A DNA stretch of 64,000 nt from Chrysomallon squamiferum (lineage: Eukaryota > Mollusca > Gastropoda > Neomphalida > Peltospiridae): assembly GCA_012295275.1 (NCBI GenBank), contig CM022671.1:31959750-32023749 (forward strand), written 5' to 3'. Under the pieces are notes generated by a model, which made no database searches, had not been told where the DNA came from, and was given only the letters and a program-made list of their open reading frames with translations. This document shows positions 14,301 to 29,600 of this stretch, piece by piece (position 1 is the first letter of the stretch; each line of letters opens with the position of its first letter). The position numbers were made by a program, and so were the translations under genes.

Positions 14301-16335
14301 CCATAGTCTATGCATTTTCGAGCACACTGAACATCATTCCTTGTTTCTGTTGAATAGAATGGCTGAGCAGTCATCTTCCCAGACCTCGGAGGACTGAAAT
14401 ATTTTAGTTCATTGTTTACATCTGATCTGCTCCTAGTAACATTCAGATACAGTGGTTCATCATCCTTGATCTCTCGGCCATACTGACCTGGACTGTAGCC
14501 AACAGAGATATTGTGTATCTGCAGCAATGGGGAATCTTCAAACACTACAATTGTAGCACCTATCATGTTAGGATGACTTGTATACTCATAGGATGCTTGC
14601 ACTCTGCCATCTGGCAATGTATTGTCATACGTTTCAAGCTTACACTGAGCAAAGTTGCTTAATCCTTGACTGTTTGTAACCTTCACAGTCCAATGCAGAG
14701 GAATTCCATTTGGAAGATGCACAGGTGTCATTTGCACTTCCCCTCTTATCTTTGCCCATCCCATGACATTCTGACCACCTGGGTGATCTCCTATAGAATA
14801 ATGGATGGTGAGATCACTACTCTCATCCTGAACAGGTACCTCTAAGCTGAATGCAGGGTCTGTATGATGTCGACCCTGCAGCTGTTTCACAAAGCAGCCT
14901 GAAGCAGAAGTGGCGTATCTTTTGTGTCTTTTACACGAAGAAGAACAGCTAGGAAATTGTGGCTCAGAATCATCATTTATATAGCTGATCTTTTCAAAGA
15001 TTCTGTGTCGGACACTTGGTGCAGTCCAGTGCCATATTGTTTTCTCAATATTGATAAAAAATAATATTTTCACATATGCTGTCAGCTTCAATTCAAAAGG
15101 TATCAATTCAACATCCAAAGCTTTTCTGAAAGAAATACATACCTATAGTGTCATTTGTTTAATTTTTTTTTATGATAAACTGCTTTATTTTTATTTACAT
15201 GATAGGAACATATATAAAATCCATTTTAAAAATATTTTCAATTCAGAAAAGGATTGCAGTGTCTGAATGGGTAAAATATTACACACAACTACACAGATCA
15301 AATCATCAAAATATATATAAACACACATAGAAACAATGAGAGTCAGGGACAGAGACAGATACAGACAGACAGACAACCAACCAAATATATAAATATTTTC
15401 TATAGACTGTGTGTGTGTGTGCCTGTGCATTTGTGTGAGTGTGTTTGTATGTGTGTATGTGTGTACATATGTTTATGTATGGATCTGTCTTCTGTGTGTG
15501 AGGTGTGTGTACCTGTCTGTATGTATCTGTGTCTCTACGTATATCTGTAAGTTATTAAAAGAAGCCTGTCAAAACACAGAAGACATGGGTAACAGAATTA
15601 GTCCTTAGTTTTCATATTTTCTCTAAGTTCAACTTGTTAATAAAACTTATTAATTATTGTGTTAACTGAGAAGTGCATAGAAAAGACTCTAATTATTATT
15701 ATTTAATAGTACTGAAGTGTGTCAAGCTGTCATAAAACAATTTCTGTTCTTGAGCATCTTTTAATTTTACACTACATCAATACAAATCAATGGTGAATCA
15801 TTATTAAAAGTGATTTATCAATTATACATACGTTTCTTTAACAGGTAGTTTGCCATAATTCACTTCCAGTGACAGAGGAAAATGTGTTTTCATGATGTAA
15901 CCAATAAATCTGATGCCACCTTCACCAATAACAAAAAATACTGACAGGCTAGCATCAATTTTACCTGCCACCCAGGGTATAACAACAATCTGCAACAAAT
16001 GAATAAATGAATGTATAAAATGTGTTTCTTGTGTAAGTATGTGTGTGTGTACATTTGCATATTTGTCTGTGGGGGGATGTGGGGGGTGCATGCATGTGTG
16101 TGTGTCAGCGAGTGCATATGAGCATGTGTGTGTGTGTGTGTGTATGAGTGTATATGTGTGTCTGAATGTGTGTGTGTGAGTATATGTGTAAGTGTGCATA
16201 AGTGTATGCTCTGTATATGTGGAGGGTGTCTGGGTATATACAAGTGTGTGTATATATGGATCGATGTGTCTGTGTGTGAGGGTGTGAGTATGGATTTAAG
16301 GATGTGGGTATGAGTTGTGCATGTCTGTTAGTGTA

Positions 16336-16389
<54 letters not shown>

Positions 16390-19300
16390 CATGTATAGGT
16401 TATTAAAAGAATATATGATAAAAAGATTTAAAAAGTATTAAAAAAAAAAAAAAAAAAAACTTACTCTGACTAAAGATTTAACACTTTCAGTCTTTGCTCT
16501 AAATTTTGTCCCTATAGCTCCTCCAGCTGAAAATTCTGTTTAAAAAAATCAACATAATACTGGAGAGCTTAATATATCTTAATCCAATAATCCAAATTAA
16601 ACAAAGTTCAATAATTAGAACAATTGTTCTATATGTAATTTACAAAATATTACAAACAGTAATTTACTTAAATATTGTTTATTAATAAAATTCCTTTAAT
16701 TCACAAATTGCTGTTCTGTTTAACAAATTAATTAACTGCCACAGCAAAAAATATTTGTTTCTGAAATTCTGTTATCTAAAGTTATCATGCTATCACTGTT
16801 ATATATAATCTTTCATAATCCTTCACACAATATGTGTGTGTGTGTGTTTGTGAGTGTGTGTGTGTTTTAAAAGTCTAATAAACTGTATCAACTAGAGAAT
16901 CTGCTAAATTATGTCAACCATTAGATTCCTTAAAATAAGTTAAATTAATCCTCCTTAGTAATATGAACATATAAACTGCCTAATGTATGTCGCAGTCCAC
17001 CATAAAACCAGTCTTAACATGAATGTTGTGTGTTTTGAAAGAAAATATGATTTAGATCTACAAGGATCATGGATTATTCTGATACATAAGCCAGCTTTGT
17101 AGGAGTTATGGCCCTTGAAGTTGCCAGATCTGCTGGCCGCCATTTTGATAAAACAACATCATTTCCTTGCCAACCAGGCGCATATTGTAACCACACTTTT
17201 CAAAGGTTGTAAATGCAGTTTTGTGATCCCCAAAATATAAATTTGCAGTCCATTTGGTACATTTTTTTCTCAGAAAATAAAAGGTAAACGGGTCAGTGAA
17301 CACAAACAATAGCATCCTTACTGACTTTATTTTAAAAAAAAAAAAAGTATCGTATTTAAGTTATGGCAATTTGTGAAATATATTTGACATCTGTATCATA
17401 ATTTAGGACCTTCAGAATGCATCTGGGTCAAAAACGAAAACCTACCCAGTCAAACCACCCTTGTTTATATAAATGACTGTATTAAGGCATTGCTGGCTGT
17501 GATTTAAAACTAGCTTTTGATGAACTGTCACAAGTGTTATAGCAGTTTCCTTCATACTAAGTAATGATAACTTACGTATTTTGAAAATGAATGGCCCCAC
17601 TGGAAAATGTCTCTCAAATTTAAAGAATGGAATGTACACTTCTGATCTCTGTCCTGGTTTTGGATAAGCTCCTTCGTCCTTCTTAAAATCAGGATTCTTA
17701 AGCTCCTCACTAAATTCAGCATATAGCTGTCTAGGCTGACTGTCCAGCTAGATTTTTTTTTTAAAAGAAGAATATTTATCTGCATCCTGCTACAATGTTT
17801 ACATATGTATGTGTGTGTATGTACAACAATAATATTTTGGTTTAAATAAATTTAAAAAAACAAAACAAAATTATTGAAGTTAAAACTGAAGAAACTCAAA
17901 ATATACCTTAAAATACTGAAACAATTCAGCTTCCTACATATAAATAAATCATGAAATTTATCACTACACCCACCTGATTCCTGATTGCATTTCGCATGTC
18001 ATTAACCTGCTCAACTAAATCTCCACTATCCAGGTTGAGATTGGACACAAGATTTGACATGCCAGCCATGGATAAAGAGTCCAGATAATCTGTCTGCCTT
18101 TTCTCTCTTCCATGTCCATTTAGTTTCCATGCAGTGTCAAAGGATTCATCTGTCATATGTAGCATTGTGTAGTTATCAATCTCAGGCCTGTCCAATAATG
18201 AAGATCTTTTGGTTCTAAGATGTGCTGTAAAGAAAATTATAATTTATATTGTGGATATAATTACATGAAAAAATGTAAATATACCCTCCTATGTATATAA
18301 ATAAAGACAAAGAAAGAAGTTCATACATATGTAGACACAAACATGTTTCTATCCACATGTCGGACCAGATCCCATTCCAGAGTCCCGGCTTGTGACGCAT
18401 GGTGTGTTCACCTCTCACTTCAGGTGGGAGATGCTTCAATGTACTCAGGTAGTACAACCCGTATCTCGCATAGTTGAAGTGAGCAGAGGCAAAAAAGTAT
18501 GGCATCATTTGCTCTACTGCCCAGAGGTGGTGTGGCCAGTCTGCCTCTCGTTCTGCCCGCACGAAGACCATCATGATGAAGACGGGTTGATGACTGTGAC
18601 AATGTTGTTGAAAGTCACTTGTTTAAGGACTGAGTCAAATCACTAATGGCAACATGCAACAGCATAAGTAAAGGGGATGTTCTGTAATGACTTGGATATA
18701 CACTGAAGTTGATTTTTGCATATTTTGCAGAAAATATTGGTGTGATCAACACTGTAATGGTTTAATCTGATTCTTTACCCCTAAAAACATGTGTATAGAC
18801 ACCAAAATTATTTTGATACCATGTGTAGTTACTGAGATATTGACGAAAACCAGATTTTCAGTAATGGCGGCCTTAATATGCCTATTCAGCACAAAATATT
18901 GGTGTGTTCTTGACTGAAATGGCTTAATCTGATTCTTTACCCCTCAAAACATGGGGATAGACACCAAAATTATTTTGATACCATGCATAGTTAATGAGAT
19001 ATTGACAAAAACAAGATTTTCCGTAATGGCGTCCTTAATTTGCATATTGTGCAGATTGCCCAAGGATGACAGAGTGGCACCATTCAGAATCTTAAAGAGC
19101 ACATCCCGGAGGTATAGAAACAACTAAACAAAAACTTTGTACGGACTGTATTGCAAGGTTCTCCAAAAGTCTGCGGTTTGGCAACCAGACTATGTCTTGT
19201 TACTGCAGTGTTGAGCCATCAGGCATGAAGCAGGTCAGTTCTGGGATTAATTATGTGTATAAACTCCACTCCAAAGCTAAAAGGTAATTAGAAGGTGACA

Positions 19301-22300
19301 ATAGTAATGAGTAATCTTTATGACAAACAACCTATGAATACACAAAGTAAAAAAAAATAAATAAAGAAAAAGAAATTATTATATTTTTATTTATAAGTAT
19401 CATGTTCTTCAGTTGGCTAATGATGTTTTTAAAGATGTGGGTTTTTTTGATGACACGGTAATTTATTACCAATATTTTTTATTATATACATTATACACAT
19501 TCAAATTTTATACATTATCGCAAGCAAATTTAAATAAATATGTAGAGAAAATACTTCTGTCATTAAAAAAAATGTAATTTTATCAGAGATAAACAAAATA
19601 ATAATTCAAGCAACCAATAGCGTCTTACCAGCAAACAAGCTAATAAAGGCAGAAAGAAACTAAGATTTACCTGAGAAACATTTTTACCTTAACCGTGACA
19701 CATAAGAGTAATATTGAAATATACCCACCTGTATAATTAACTTTCAAATGGTTGATGACTGGTATTCCAGGAAGACATAATCTACTGTTACAGAGAAGAA
19801 GTTTTATAGATATCTCTACAGTTGGAGCCTTGAATTTAATGTTAGTCTCTAACTTCAGAACAAAACCAAACATTTTGATTCCTGGTGAAAATAAGTCTTT
19901 GCTTTCTGTAACAAACAAAAATACAATAACATTTCTTTAATGTAACATTACAGATTATAGTATGAATCAACAATAATAACAAAAAAGAATTAACTAAAAA
20001 TATGATGTATTTTGTAACAACAAAGTTATAACATCAGTACCAAATTAAATTTTCTGGACACAGATGATATGGAACCTCTTTTAGACCTGATAAAATTAGA
20101 ACTGGCAGTTGAAATTAATTAATTCACACTAAACGTTTTTTTTTAAATTAATAATTACATTTTCTTGATACAGCCTGTGCTAATTTCTATGCTAATATAT
20201 TTCATTTAATAATTTAATTCTTATTTAATATTTTTTTAATTAATAATCTGATTTTATTGGCACAGCCTGCATTAATACACTTGTACCATTTATGCTCATA
20301 CATTTCATTTGTTTAATTAAAGTTTCTGGTAGTGTAACAGTTTAATGGATATAATGGAACAGAAAAAACTGAGTGTGTAAATTAGTTATTGGCAAAATAT
20401 ATATCTCAGCATGTTGTTCTTGAAACAGCCTGCATGAGCCTTTGTATTATGTTTTGTATTTATACGTATATATTCTTCTGTATATTTCATGTTATATGCA
20501 GTCCTAATACTTATGATGTTTTCTGTAAGTTTTATGTTTTGCAAAGGCCTAATATTTATGACTGTACATATTTTATGTTTACCTGTAGGTCTAATAATTA
20601 TGACTTTTTCTACATGTTTTATGTTATGTGAAGGCCTACTATTATGACTTTCTTTAGAAGTTTTATGTTATATATAGGCCTAATACTTATGACTTTTTCT
20701 TTAAGTCTTGTTATATGTTTATGTTACAGTTGTATTTTATAAGTTCAAGATATATATGACTTGACATTTAGGTAATTTTTGTATTTACACTAATGACTTT
20801 CTCTATACATTTTATGTTATATTTACGATACATACGACTCAAAGTGAAGTTTTTAGAGTATCTGTCAGCAAACACTGACACAGTCAGTGCTGTGGGGTAA
20901 ATCCGATATCCAGCTTTCAGACTAATAGATCTTCCAAAAACAGTAACTTTTGTCTCACAGACTACACCCAGACAGTCATCATCGGCACTGCACATTTGAC
21001 CTGACCCTTTAGATATGCCATTTCTAAACTCTGGACAAGCTGAAAAACAAGAGAAGAAGATATGATGAACTCGGATTCTTTGATATTTATGATTCTTTAA
21101 ATGTTTATAGATTTGTGGAGATTTCTGTTTTGAAAATTAGGTTATTAACCCTAGAAATTTCCCATACATCGTGTTTCACTCACAACACTTTTCTTCAATT
21201 TCTTGGTGGGAATTAGTTAGTGAAATTATGAGTTTACATTTCCTATCATTTAGTGGCAAAAATAGAACAGTTCAGCAGGTTTTTAGCAAGCACTGACTGT
21301 ATAAACTTTCTCATTCAGTAAATGATTATTTTTATTTACTGTAGCACTTTTGTTGAACTACCAGTAATCTATTTCAAAATTCCAAATGGCTGTTTCAATC
21401 TTCTCCTTATAAATTTATACATTAAAGATATTAGATTTGATATCACCATAAGATTTTCTATAGTTTATTAATGGACTTTTTGTCTGTAAATATTTTACTC
21501 TGCAAGCATTTTCACAGTGTATTTTTTTGTATATACACTGCACATGAAGCTGATTAGAAAAAAGAAACAAAATACCACAGTCATAGTCTAAATATACATA
21601 ATAGCTACAGTTGCTGGGACACTTATAAAGCTTCTCTTAAAGGACATCTATTGTTAGTTAGGGTTAATTATGTTTTCTTTTCTGGAAATTTCCATTTTAA
21701 AAATGATGGATGAACTGGTTCATGTTACAATATATAGAACTAGATTACCAATTTATGATTCAAGTTTTTTTTAAATATTGAAAAAGAAAATAAAAAATTT
21801 TTAAATATATATTGTCCTTAATATCCGATTTAAATCAAATATATTAAGATTACAAATGTTATTTTTATTTTTTAAATAAAGAAAATGATATATTATGGTT
21901 CTCAATATGATGTTTGTGTTTGATATTTTTCCAACTTTGAAAGGTTGATGCAGGTAAAATGGCCAGAGAAATGGAAAGTAAAAATATTTTATAAAGCAAG
22001 GGAAGCATTTTCTGTTGACTGAGTTTTATAATACTTACTAATAGAAGCTGAATTTTTTAACATAGAAAGAAAACCAAATTTTCCTCCAATAAAAGGCAAT
22101 TTGAATTTTTTCATATTTTTGCCCAAAAGTCCAGATGAAAAACCATCCATCGATCCAGCAAGTGGCATTTTGAGAAGATTTTTCAGTTTCGTCATCATAA
22201 ATGTCAGTCCATTGAATCTGTCTTCGAGAAAGTCTACACTCTCTATCATGTTCATAACATTCTTTAGAGAAAAACTGCCCATGTTAATTTCATCAAAGAA

Positions 22301-25300
22301 GTTCTTCATGTGTTCACTGAAATTTTAATAATAATAAATAAAAAATACTTTTTCTAGAATGTGGAATATTCTGTGAATCAAAAAGCTAGGCGATATGCAT
22401 TTTCAAGAAAATACAAATCTTTTCATATATTGATATAAAATTATGAACCTACCATGAAATATGTCCTAGTTATTTAAAATCAAGTTGGACAGCAGTTTTG
22501 TCTGTAATGTCTTCAAAACAGAACAGAACAAATGCAAGTTTCAGATTAATTTTTTTTTCTTTTTTTCCTGCTGTTTAATCTTAACTAATAACAATGTATA
22601 ACAACAGAAATATATGGTTTACATACACCTGTATTTCTGTAGTTGTGATATCATTAATACAGAACCGATCTATTTGATCTAATATTTATTCTAGTATCAA
22701 ACAAAATATAGCTATCAGAATACTGTGTACACAGTGATAATAGAGTAAAATGGAGCTGTTCATATGTTTTGTGGCAGTGTTATTTTCCTCTGAAACTTTC
22801 TTATTAGTGAAGACAGGTTTCCCAAAACAATGAAATTTTAGCTCAGAAGTATAAAGAATATTATAAGACCATTTATTCATACCATGTGAAGTGTACTTTA
22901 ATATTATGATATAATATCACAATTACTATATACTGAGTGAGCTACTGCATGATTTCCTATCACAAATGCTGCACTGTTGTGTATAAAAGATAATGGTCTA
23001 TGTATAAAATCACTGGTTTTAATGTCTCATTGTCAGTATAGCTCACCTTTGACACCTAATTATTATTAATATAAACATGCACCATTTTTCATATTTATTG
23101 ATTCACTGATTACTGAAGGATAATTAAATGTAATATAAAGAGACAATGTAACTTACTCTTGATTGTTAAATATGTTGCCTAAATTTAGGGCCTTAAGAGA
23201 AAAATCTCCAAACATTGAGAGAAATCCTTCAACTGAAGACATCAGAGACTTGGGAACGGAGTCAAGCTTTTGTATTTCTTTCATTATAAGACCAGATGCA
23301 AATTTCACTGCTGCTCTTCCCAATTCTTTTAAAATTCTTTTAAATCCTTCAGTTAATTTACCATTTTCAAATATCTGTCCAATATGTTTGAATGTGAAAT
23401 CTTTACACTTCTGGGTCCATTTTGGGACTATTTTTAGAGAATCTAGAAAAGGAGAAGGGTCAAGATAAAAACAACCACTGCTGTCATTGGTTTTCTTGCG
23501 CATGGCAACATGAATATGGCTGACACTGCAGCCATTGTTCCCAGCAGAAATGCCAATATTTTTACTGGCTTCAACATAAATACCATCACTGTCCTTTTCT
23601 GGATACTCAGTGTTTGGAATTATATTAGATATAATGATTTCATAGTTTGACAGATCAGACCCTACTGGCCTCAGAAGCAGAGAGCCGTCCTTTTCTTTGA
23701 ACACCATAGCATTCACTGGACAAGGTATCTGCAAAACATGAAACAGATTTCAGCTTTTAAATTTTGTATACTTTTTTTTAGGTCATTAGAATTTCACAAA
23801 AAATAAAGAAATTATATAAGGTAATGGAGTACACATGAAAATGTGATAAATATGAAAACATAGTTTGACCCATATGACTTAATTTAAATTTTTTATAAAT
23901 ACCATTATGGTAAACTCAGGTTAGTCAAATATTTTATGTATTTTTCTCTTTTTTTCAGAAATTATGTCTGATTGGAGATGTATGTATGTATATATGCAGT
24001 ATATTTACATGTGCTTGGAGATGCATGTAAACATGTATACAGTATATTTACAAAGATTGGAGATGCATGTATAGATCTATGTATACAGTGTATTTATATG
24101 TGCTTGGATATGCATATATGTATACAGTATATCTGCATCTGCTTTGAGATGTAGGCATACAGAGTATTTATATATGCTTTGCGATACAGTATATCTGCAT
24201 GTGCATTGAGATGTATCCATCTATGCATACAGTGTATTTATATGCTTTGAGATATATGAATATATGTATACAGTATATCTGCATGTGCGTTGAGATGTAT
24301 ACTGGTTCTATACAGTATATTTGCATGTGCTTGGAGAAGCATGTATGTATACATACAGAATATTTACGTGTATTTGGAGATGTATGTATGTATAGAGTAT
24401 ATTTACATGCTTGGAGATGCATGTATGTATACATATAGGGCATATTTGCATGTGCTTTGTGATGTATATATGTATAGATACAGTAGATACAGTATATTTG
24501 CATGTGCTTGGAGAAGCATGTATATATACATACAGAATATTTACATGTATTTGGAGATGTATGCATGTATACAGTATATTTACATGCTTGAAGATGCATG
24601 TATGTATATATATAGGGCATATTTGCATGTGCTTTGTGATATATATATGTATAGGTACAGTATATTTACATTTTCTTTGAAATGTATGTATCTATGTATA
24701 CAATATATTTACAAGTGATTGGAGATGCACATATGTATGTATATTGTCTATCCAAATATTGCAGCTCACATACTTATAACAATTTTTCTTCAAATATTTC
24801 CTGTGATAAAGACACACATGTTTTTAAACTAATTAAACTAATATTCTGAATATTTACTCTCCAATCCTTGTTGCTTTCTGAAATCAAGTCCACACCAGGT
24901 GTTGTGTATTTTTTACAGGTGTCTGTTGGGTAGGTACCACAACCACAAGTATCATCACAGCCTTTTCTTTGACTAGGAAACTTTTCATAGAATTTGTTGC
25001 CAAATAAAGCATGGATTGTAGATTTAACTTTCTCAACTCTGAAAAGGAAAAGCACAAAGATACTTTCATTCATTTATATGAAGCTGTAAGACACAAAATG
25101 TATTTTGGGATGCAACACTATATAGTCACAGATCTGCTATTTGTTTGTTAAATGGGACAGTTTGTATTATTATTAAAAAAAAAAAAAATTCAGTTTAATA
25201 AATATTAAAAGTAATGATATAAATACAAATGTTTTTTTTTTTTTTTAAAGTTAAACAATTTGAACAGAGTGACAAATTTTAACAACTAAAACAAAATGAT

Positions 25301-26558
25301 AAACAACAAGGATATCTACGCTTCTTTAAAAGCCTCAAAAGATGACTTCATCATTTCTGTAGCAATTTCTCGACTGTCAGATGCATCCTGAAATTTCTTT
25401 GGTGCTTGCTTTTGTATGTTTTCCAAATGTCCAACTAAAGTGTCCACAGCTTTCTGGATACTGGACGTTCCTTCTTCAACTGAATTACTCTGAAAAATAA
25501 GAAACATTCTTTTTAATAAATCCAAGTTTAAAACTACTGATGAATCCTAAGTAATTCATGCTTTATTGAAATCCCATTTTAAAATCAGCTGTAATTACCA
25601 TTTAAAAGAGTTTGTTATATTTAATTTCTAACATCTGCTGCAGATTATATATAACTTACAATCTGTGTTAATCCCATTTTGAATCCAGCAACAAATCCTG
25701 CATTCCTTTGTTTTGATTTTTCTTGTAACTTAAGACTGGCCAACTTCAACATGGCAATCATATCTCCAATCTCCCCTCCATTTGACATCCATGTTGATTT
25801 GTCTCCTGTAAGAAAAAAAATTAATTAACTATTTCTTGTACCTCAGAAATATTCACGTATCCATATGCACGTATTCAGCCATGCAGTCAAACACACACAC
25901 ACATACAAACACATATACATACAGATACACATTAAGCCCACACATAAACACATAAACACACACCTATATAACTGATATTCACAAATATACACACATGGAC
26001 ACAAATACACATACATGCACACAAACACAAACACATGCATAAAGTTCCTAACCATCTCTTTTGACTTGTACTTCCATCTTTGACCATCAACACAATTTTA
26101 TATGTACCATTTAAAAAATATATATATATATAAAATAAGTTTGTCTTATTTCATTAATAATTACTCATTTTAATTTCAATCTGATTTTCTATTCCATAAT
26201 TTGAAACACATATAAGGAAATGAATGCAAAGTTTTAAGTTACACTAGCACTGTTTGTTTTACCTTTTAGCAAAGATGTTATCTCCCAAATAATTGAATTA
26301 GATTTTAACACTCTTGCCATTCCTAACTGATATCTGCAAGAGAAAGGACAGACAATGTGCAATTTTTTTTGTATTTTAAATAATACTGTAATCTTTCATT
26401 CAAATAATTTATTAAAACAGAACATTAAAATAATAATATGAAATTAATGTTAGACATTTATGCAACTCATACTAAATTTTCTTTGTAATAAATTATTTTC
26501 AAACTATTCATTAACTGATGAATGCATAACTGCATCTTTGTTTATGCTGATCAATATT

Positions 26559-26605
<47 letters not shown>

Positions 26606-29600
26606 AATAACTTTGACAGGAACTTAATAAGGCAAAAAAAATTTACTTTAGCCTTGTTTCCTCCAGTGCCCGGAATGACTGTGTTGGAGACTTAGCAATC
26701 TGATGCATTAGTTTTAAGGCATTATCGGTTGCGTCACTTATTTCTTTTTCAGCAAAAGGCAATCCAACCATAGCAACATCAGCAATGTTCTGTAAATACA
26801 AAATATATATGTATTTTGACATTCTTTCATTAAAATATGTTTTTATTTCAGTCTCTTTTTTTTTTTATATTGTTATCAAGTATATGGTTTTATTTTGATG
26901 TTTTTTTACTTTTTCATGAACTGATTAGTCTCTATTTGTCAATGACATTACATTCTCATCTAAAATCAAATTCAATTTGAAAAGCTTACAATTTAATATT
27001 ACTGCAATCAAAACATAATTTTAAAAAACACAAAAACAAAACCATATATATAAACTAGTATTCATAAGCAAAAGAATCTATACAAAATTATTTTTTATTC
27101 TATTAATGGAGAAAACTAAAGAAATATGTGAAAAATATTTTAGATCAGCCCCACTCTGATAAATGCAAATACCTTTTTATTTATAAATTTTTAAAAACTC
27201 ATAAAATCTTTCAGTATTCTTTCTAGTTTGAAATTATAATTTGACAGAGTGAAATTAGTAGAAAAGAAAATATTCTGAAAATGTTTTGATGAAATGTATT
27301 CATCTCAGGTCTTCTCATCATGAACAGAAATTTAGTTTAACCTTTAAGCACTATAAGCTTTTAAAACAATCAATACATACATTGTAAAAGTCCATGGCAT
27401 CTGAATGAAGATCTTCTACAAGTGACTGTGCACTTTCAACTGTCTCCTTAAACTTTATCATCCAAGGGAGACCACTGAACTGATTGGCAGTTCGTGTCAG
27501 GTTAAGTGCTGCATCCAGAGCTTTCTTGGTCAAGTTTGGAATTTCACTGGTAGCATTGACAAATGGTTCAAACACACTTTTCCTTATAAATTTGTTGTCA
27601 GTTTCTTTATCATCTGAAAACTGTTTGGCCATATCATTTGCAACATCAACCATTGGTTTCATCATCTTGTCAACCATCTGATCAAAGGCACTGGAAATAT
27701 CTTTTGCTAGATTCACTGAAAAGTCCTGAAATAAATGAAGATTTGCAGATGAGCCTGGAGTTTGTAGATGTGTTGCATTTTCCACAAAAAAAAAGGTCCA
27801 CATACTCCTTTATTTACATGAAACAACTTTAATTTTAAATTATAAACTTAAATAAATAAAATTAAATATTATAGTATGATACCTTATATATATTCATGTT
27901 GTATTCCAGTCGTCCTTTATAACAAACTTCTATCAACAAGATATCAAAATGAAGATCCAGCATTCCTACATGGGCCTCAGCAAACAATTTATCATCTACA
28001 TTCAGATCTACAAAACCACTCAATGGTCCTGGCAGAAGAAGAATACAAATTTAGCTTAGTTTATTGAAAAGTATTAATATTTCATAACTGGAATAATTTC
28101 AACAAATATTCTATACAGACACACCAAAAAATGTCCTTCTCATATATATATCTATCTATCTATGTATACATATGCATACACACATATTTTTTTGTTGAAT
28201 ATCAAATATAAATACTTATATTAATACTAATATAGGGACAAAACATAATTAAAACTGAAGAATTTTTTAGATTTTTATAGATATAAAATATAGTATGTTA
28301 CTCTTTAAAATATTAGTACACATTACTTGTAAGAAGAGTATAAAACATTATTATATATCAATGTTGGACCATTTATCAGGCTTCCAGAAAAAACAAATAT
28401 CAGAAAACTGGTTTTAGAAGTCTATTAATCTGTATTAGTTAAATATAGTTTCATTTTTTACTTTATATTCTTTTGTTGTTATTGTGGGGTTGTTTTGTTT
28501 TTGTTTTTTTAAATTTTAAGTACAGATTAAGTTTTGGTCCAGAAAAATGGAAAATCCAGAATTAGCGGGTCACCTCAGTTTACTGGATAAATGGTCTGTT
28601 ATCTATGTGCAAAACAGATGATCTTTATCAACAGAACAAATATCATTCCAACAATAAATGAAATCTTACGAAATAATGCGTAAAGATGATTATCAAATTT
28701 AACCCCAAAGCTTGCTCCTATGTTTGTAGACCCAATGACTTTTGTCCACTCATATGGTGGGATCTCCAGTTTGAATTCCAACAGAATTTTGTCAAGGAAA
28801 CTTCTTTTGACCCTCATCACAGTGTGATAATTGTACTGGTTTCTGTCAATATAAATTAATGTTGTAATAAAAGAAATTTTTTTTTTAAATGAGACAGGTT
28901 TTGTTTGTTGTTTGTTGATTCATTTAAATTCTTTTTTATTTCTTGCTATTGGCTATTACTTTTGGTGCTAATACTTTCAAATGGAAAGGAGTTACCCATT
29001 TTTATTATTATTTATTAATTGTGAATTAAAAAAAGAAAATTAAATGTTTTGGTAGATGCTTTCATAAATTAAAGTTAAAAATGGCATTAATTTTCTTAGT
29101 TTAACTTTTTTTCTTTCATTATTTCTTGTTTTTGGTTTCTATTTTTCACTAGTTTTCTGTGAAGTCTCGTTTTAAACAAAACTAAATAGACAATTCTTTT
29201 CTTGTCTAATGACATTACAGTGATAATATTTTTTTGAAATATGTTTTTTACATAATATATATAAAACATTCTGACCTCAGCAAGACATCACGGTGTGCAG
29301 CTGTAATTTCCTTTCCCTTTGGATGTTTTCTGTATTGTTCCCGAGCCATTTTTCTAACAGTTTCATCTTCATCAAACATTGCGCTTTCAAACAATGCCAG
29401 AGCACTCTGACAACAAACACCAACAAATGTAAATAAAATATTTAAAAAACACTCTAATGGCTTTCAGTTTTGATCATAATATTGCCAACATGCATGTTTG
29501 TATTAATAAACAATAGTTTATCAGGAACCAGAGAAAGATCTCTTTTTCAAGTAAAATGAGATATCAACTGATTATCAGATTTAATGCAAATTAGGCTACC

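Noticed and set aside
15411-16392. Frames rich in Thr-His or Val-Cys
   Set aside because: Produced by (GT)n/(CA)n microsatellites between exons 31 and 33.
24168-24718. Overlapping open frames of 80-150 codons on both strands
   Set aside because: They translate a ~55-60-bp minisatellite; all frames have the same Cys/Tyr/Ile/His pattern and no real domain.
24774-24857. Extension of exon 24 frame past the donor
   Set aside because: The GTAAAT donor at 24857 gives a phase-0 join to exon 25 and completes the LECT2-like order; the extension is intron.
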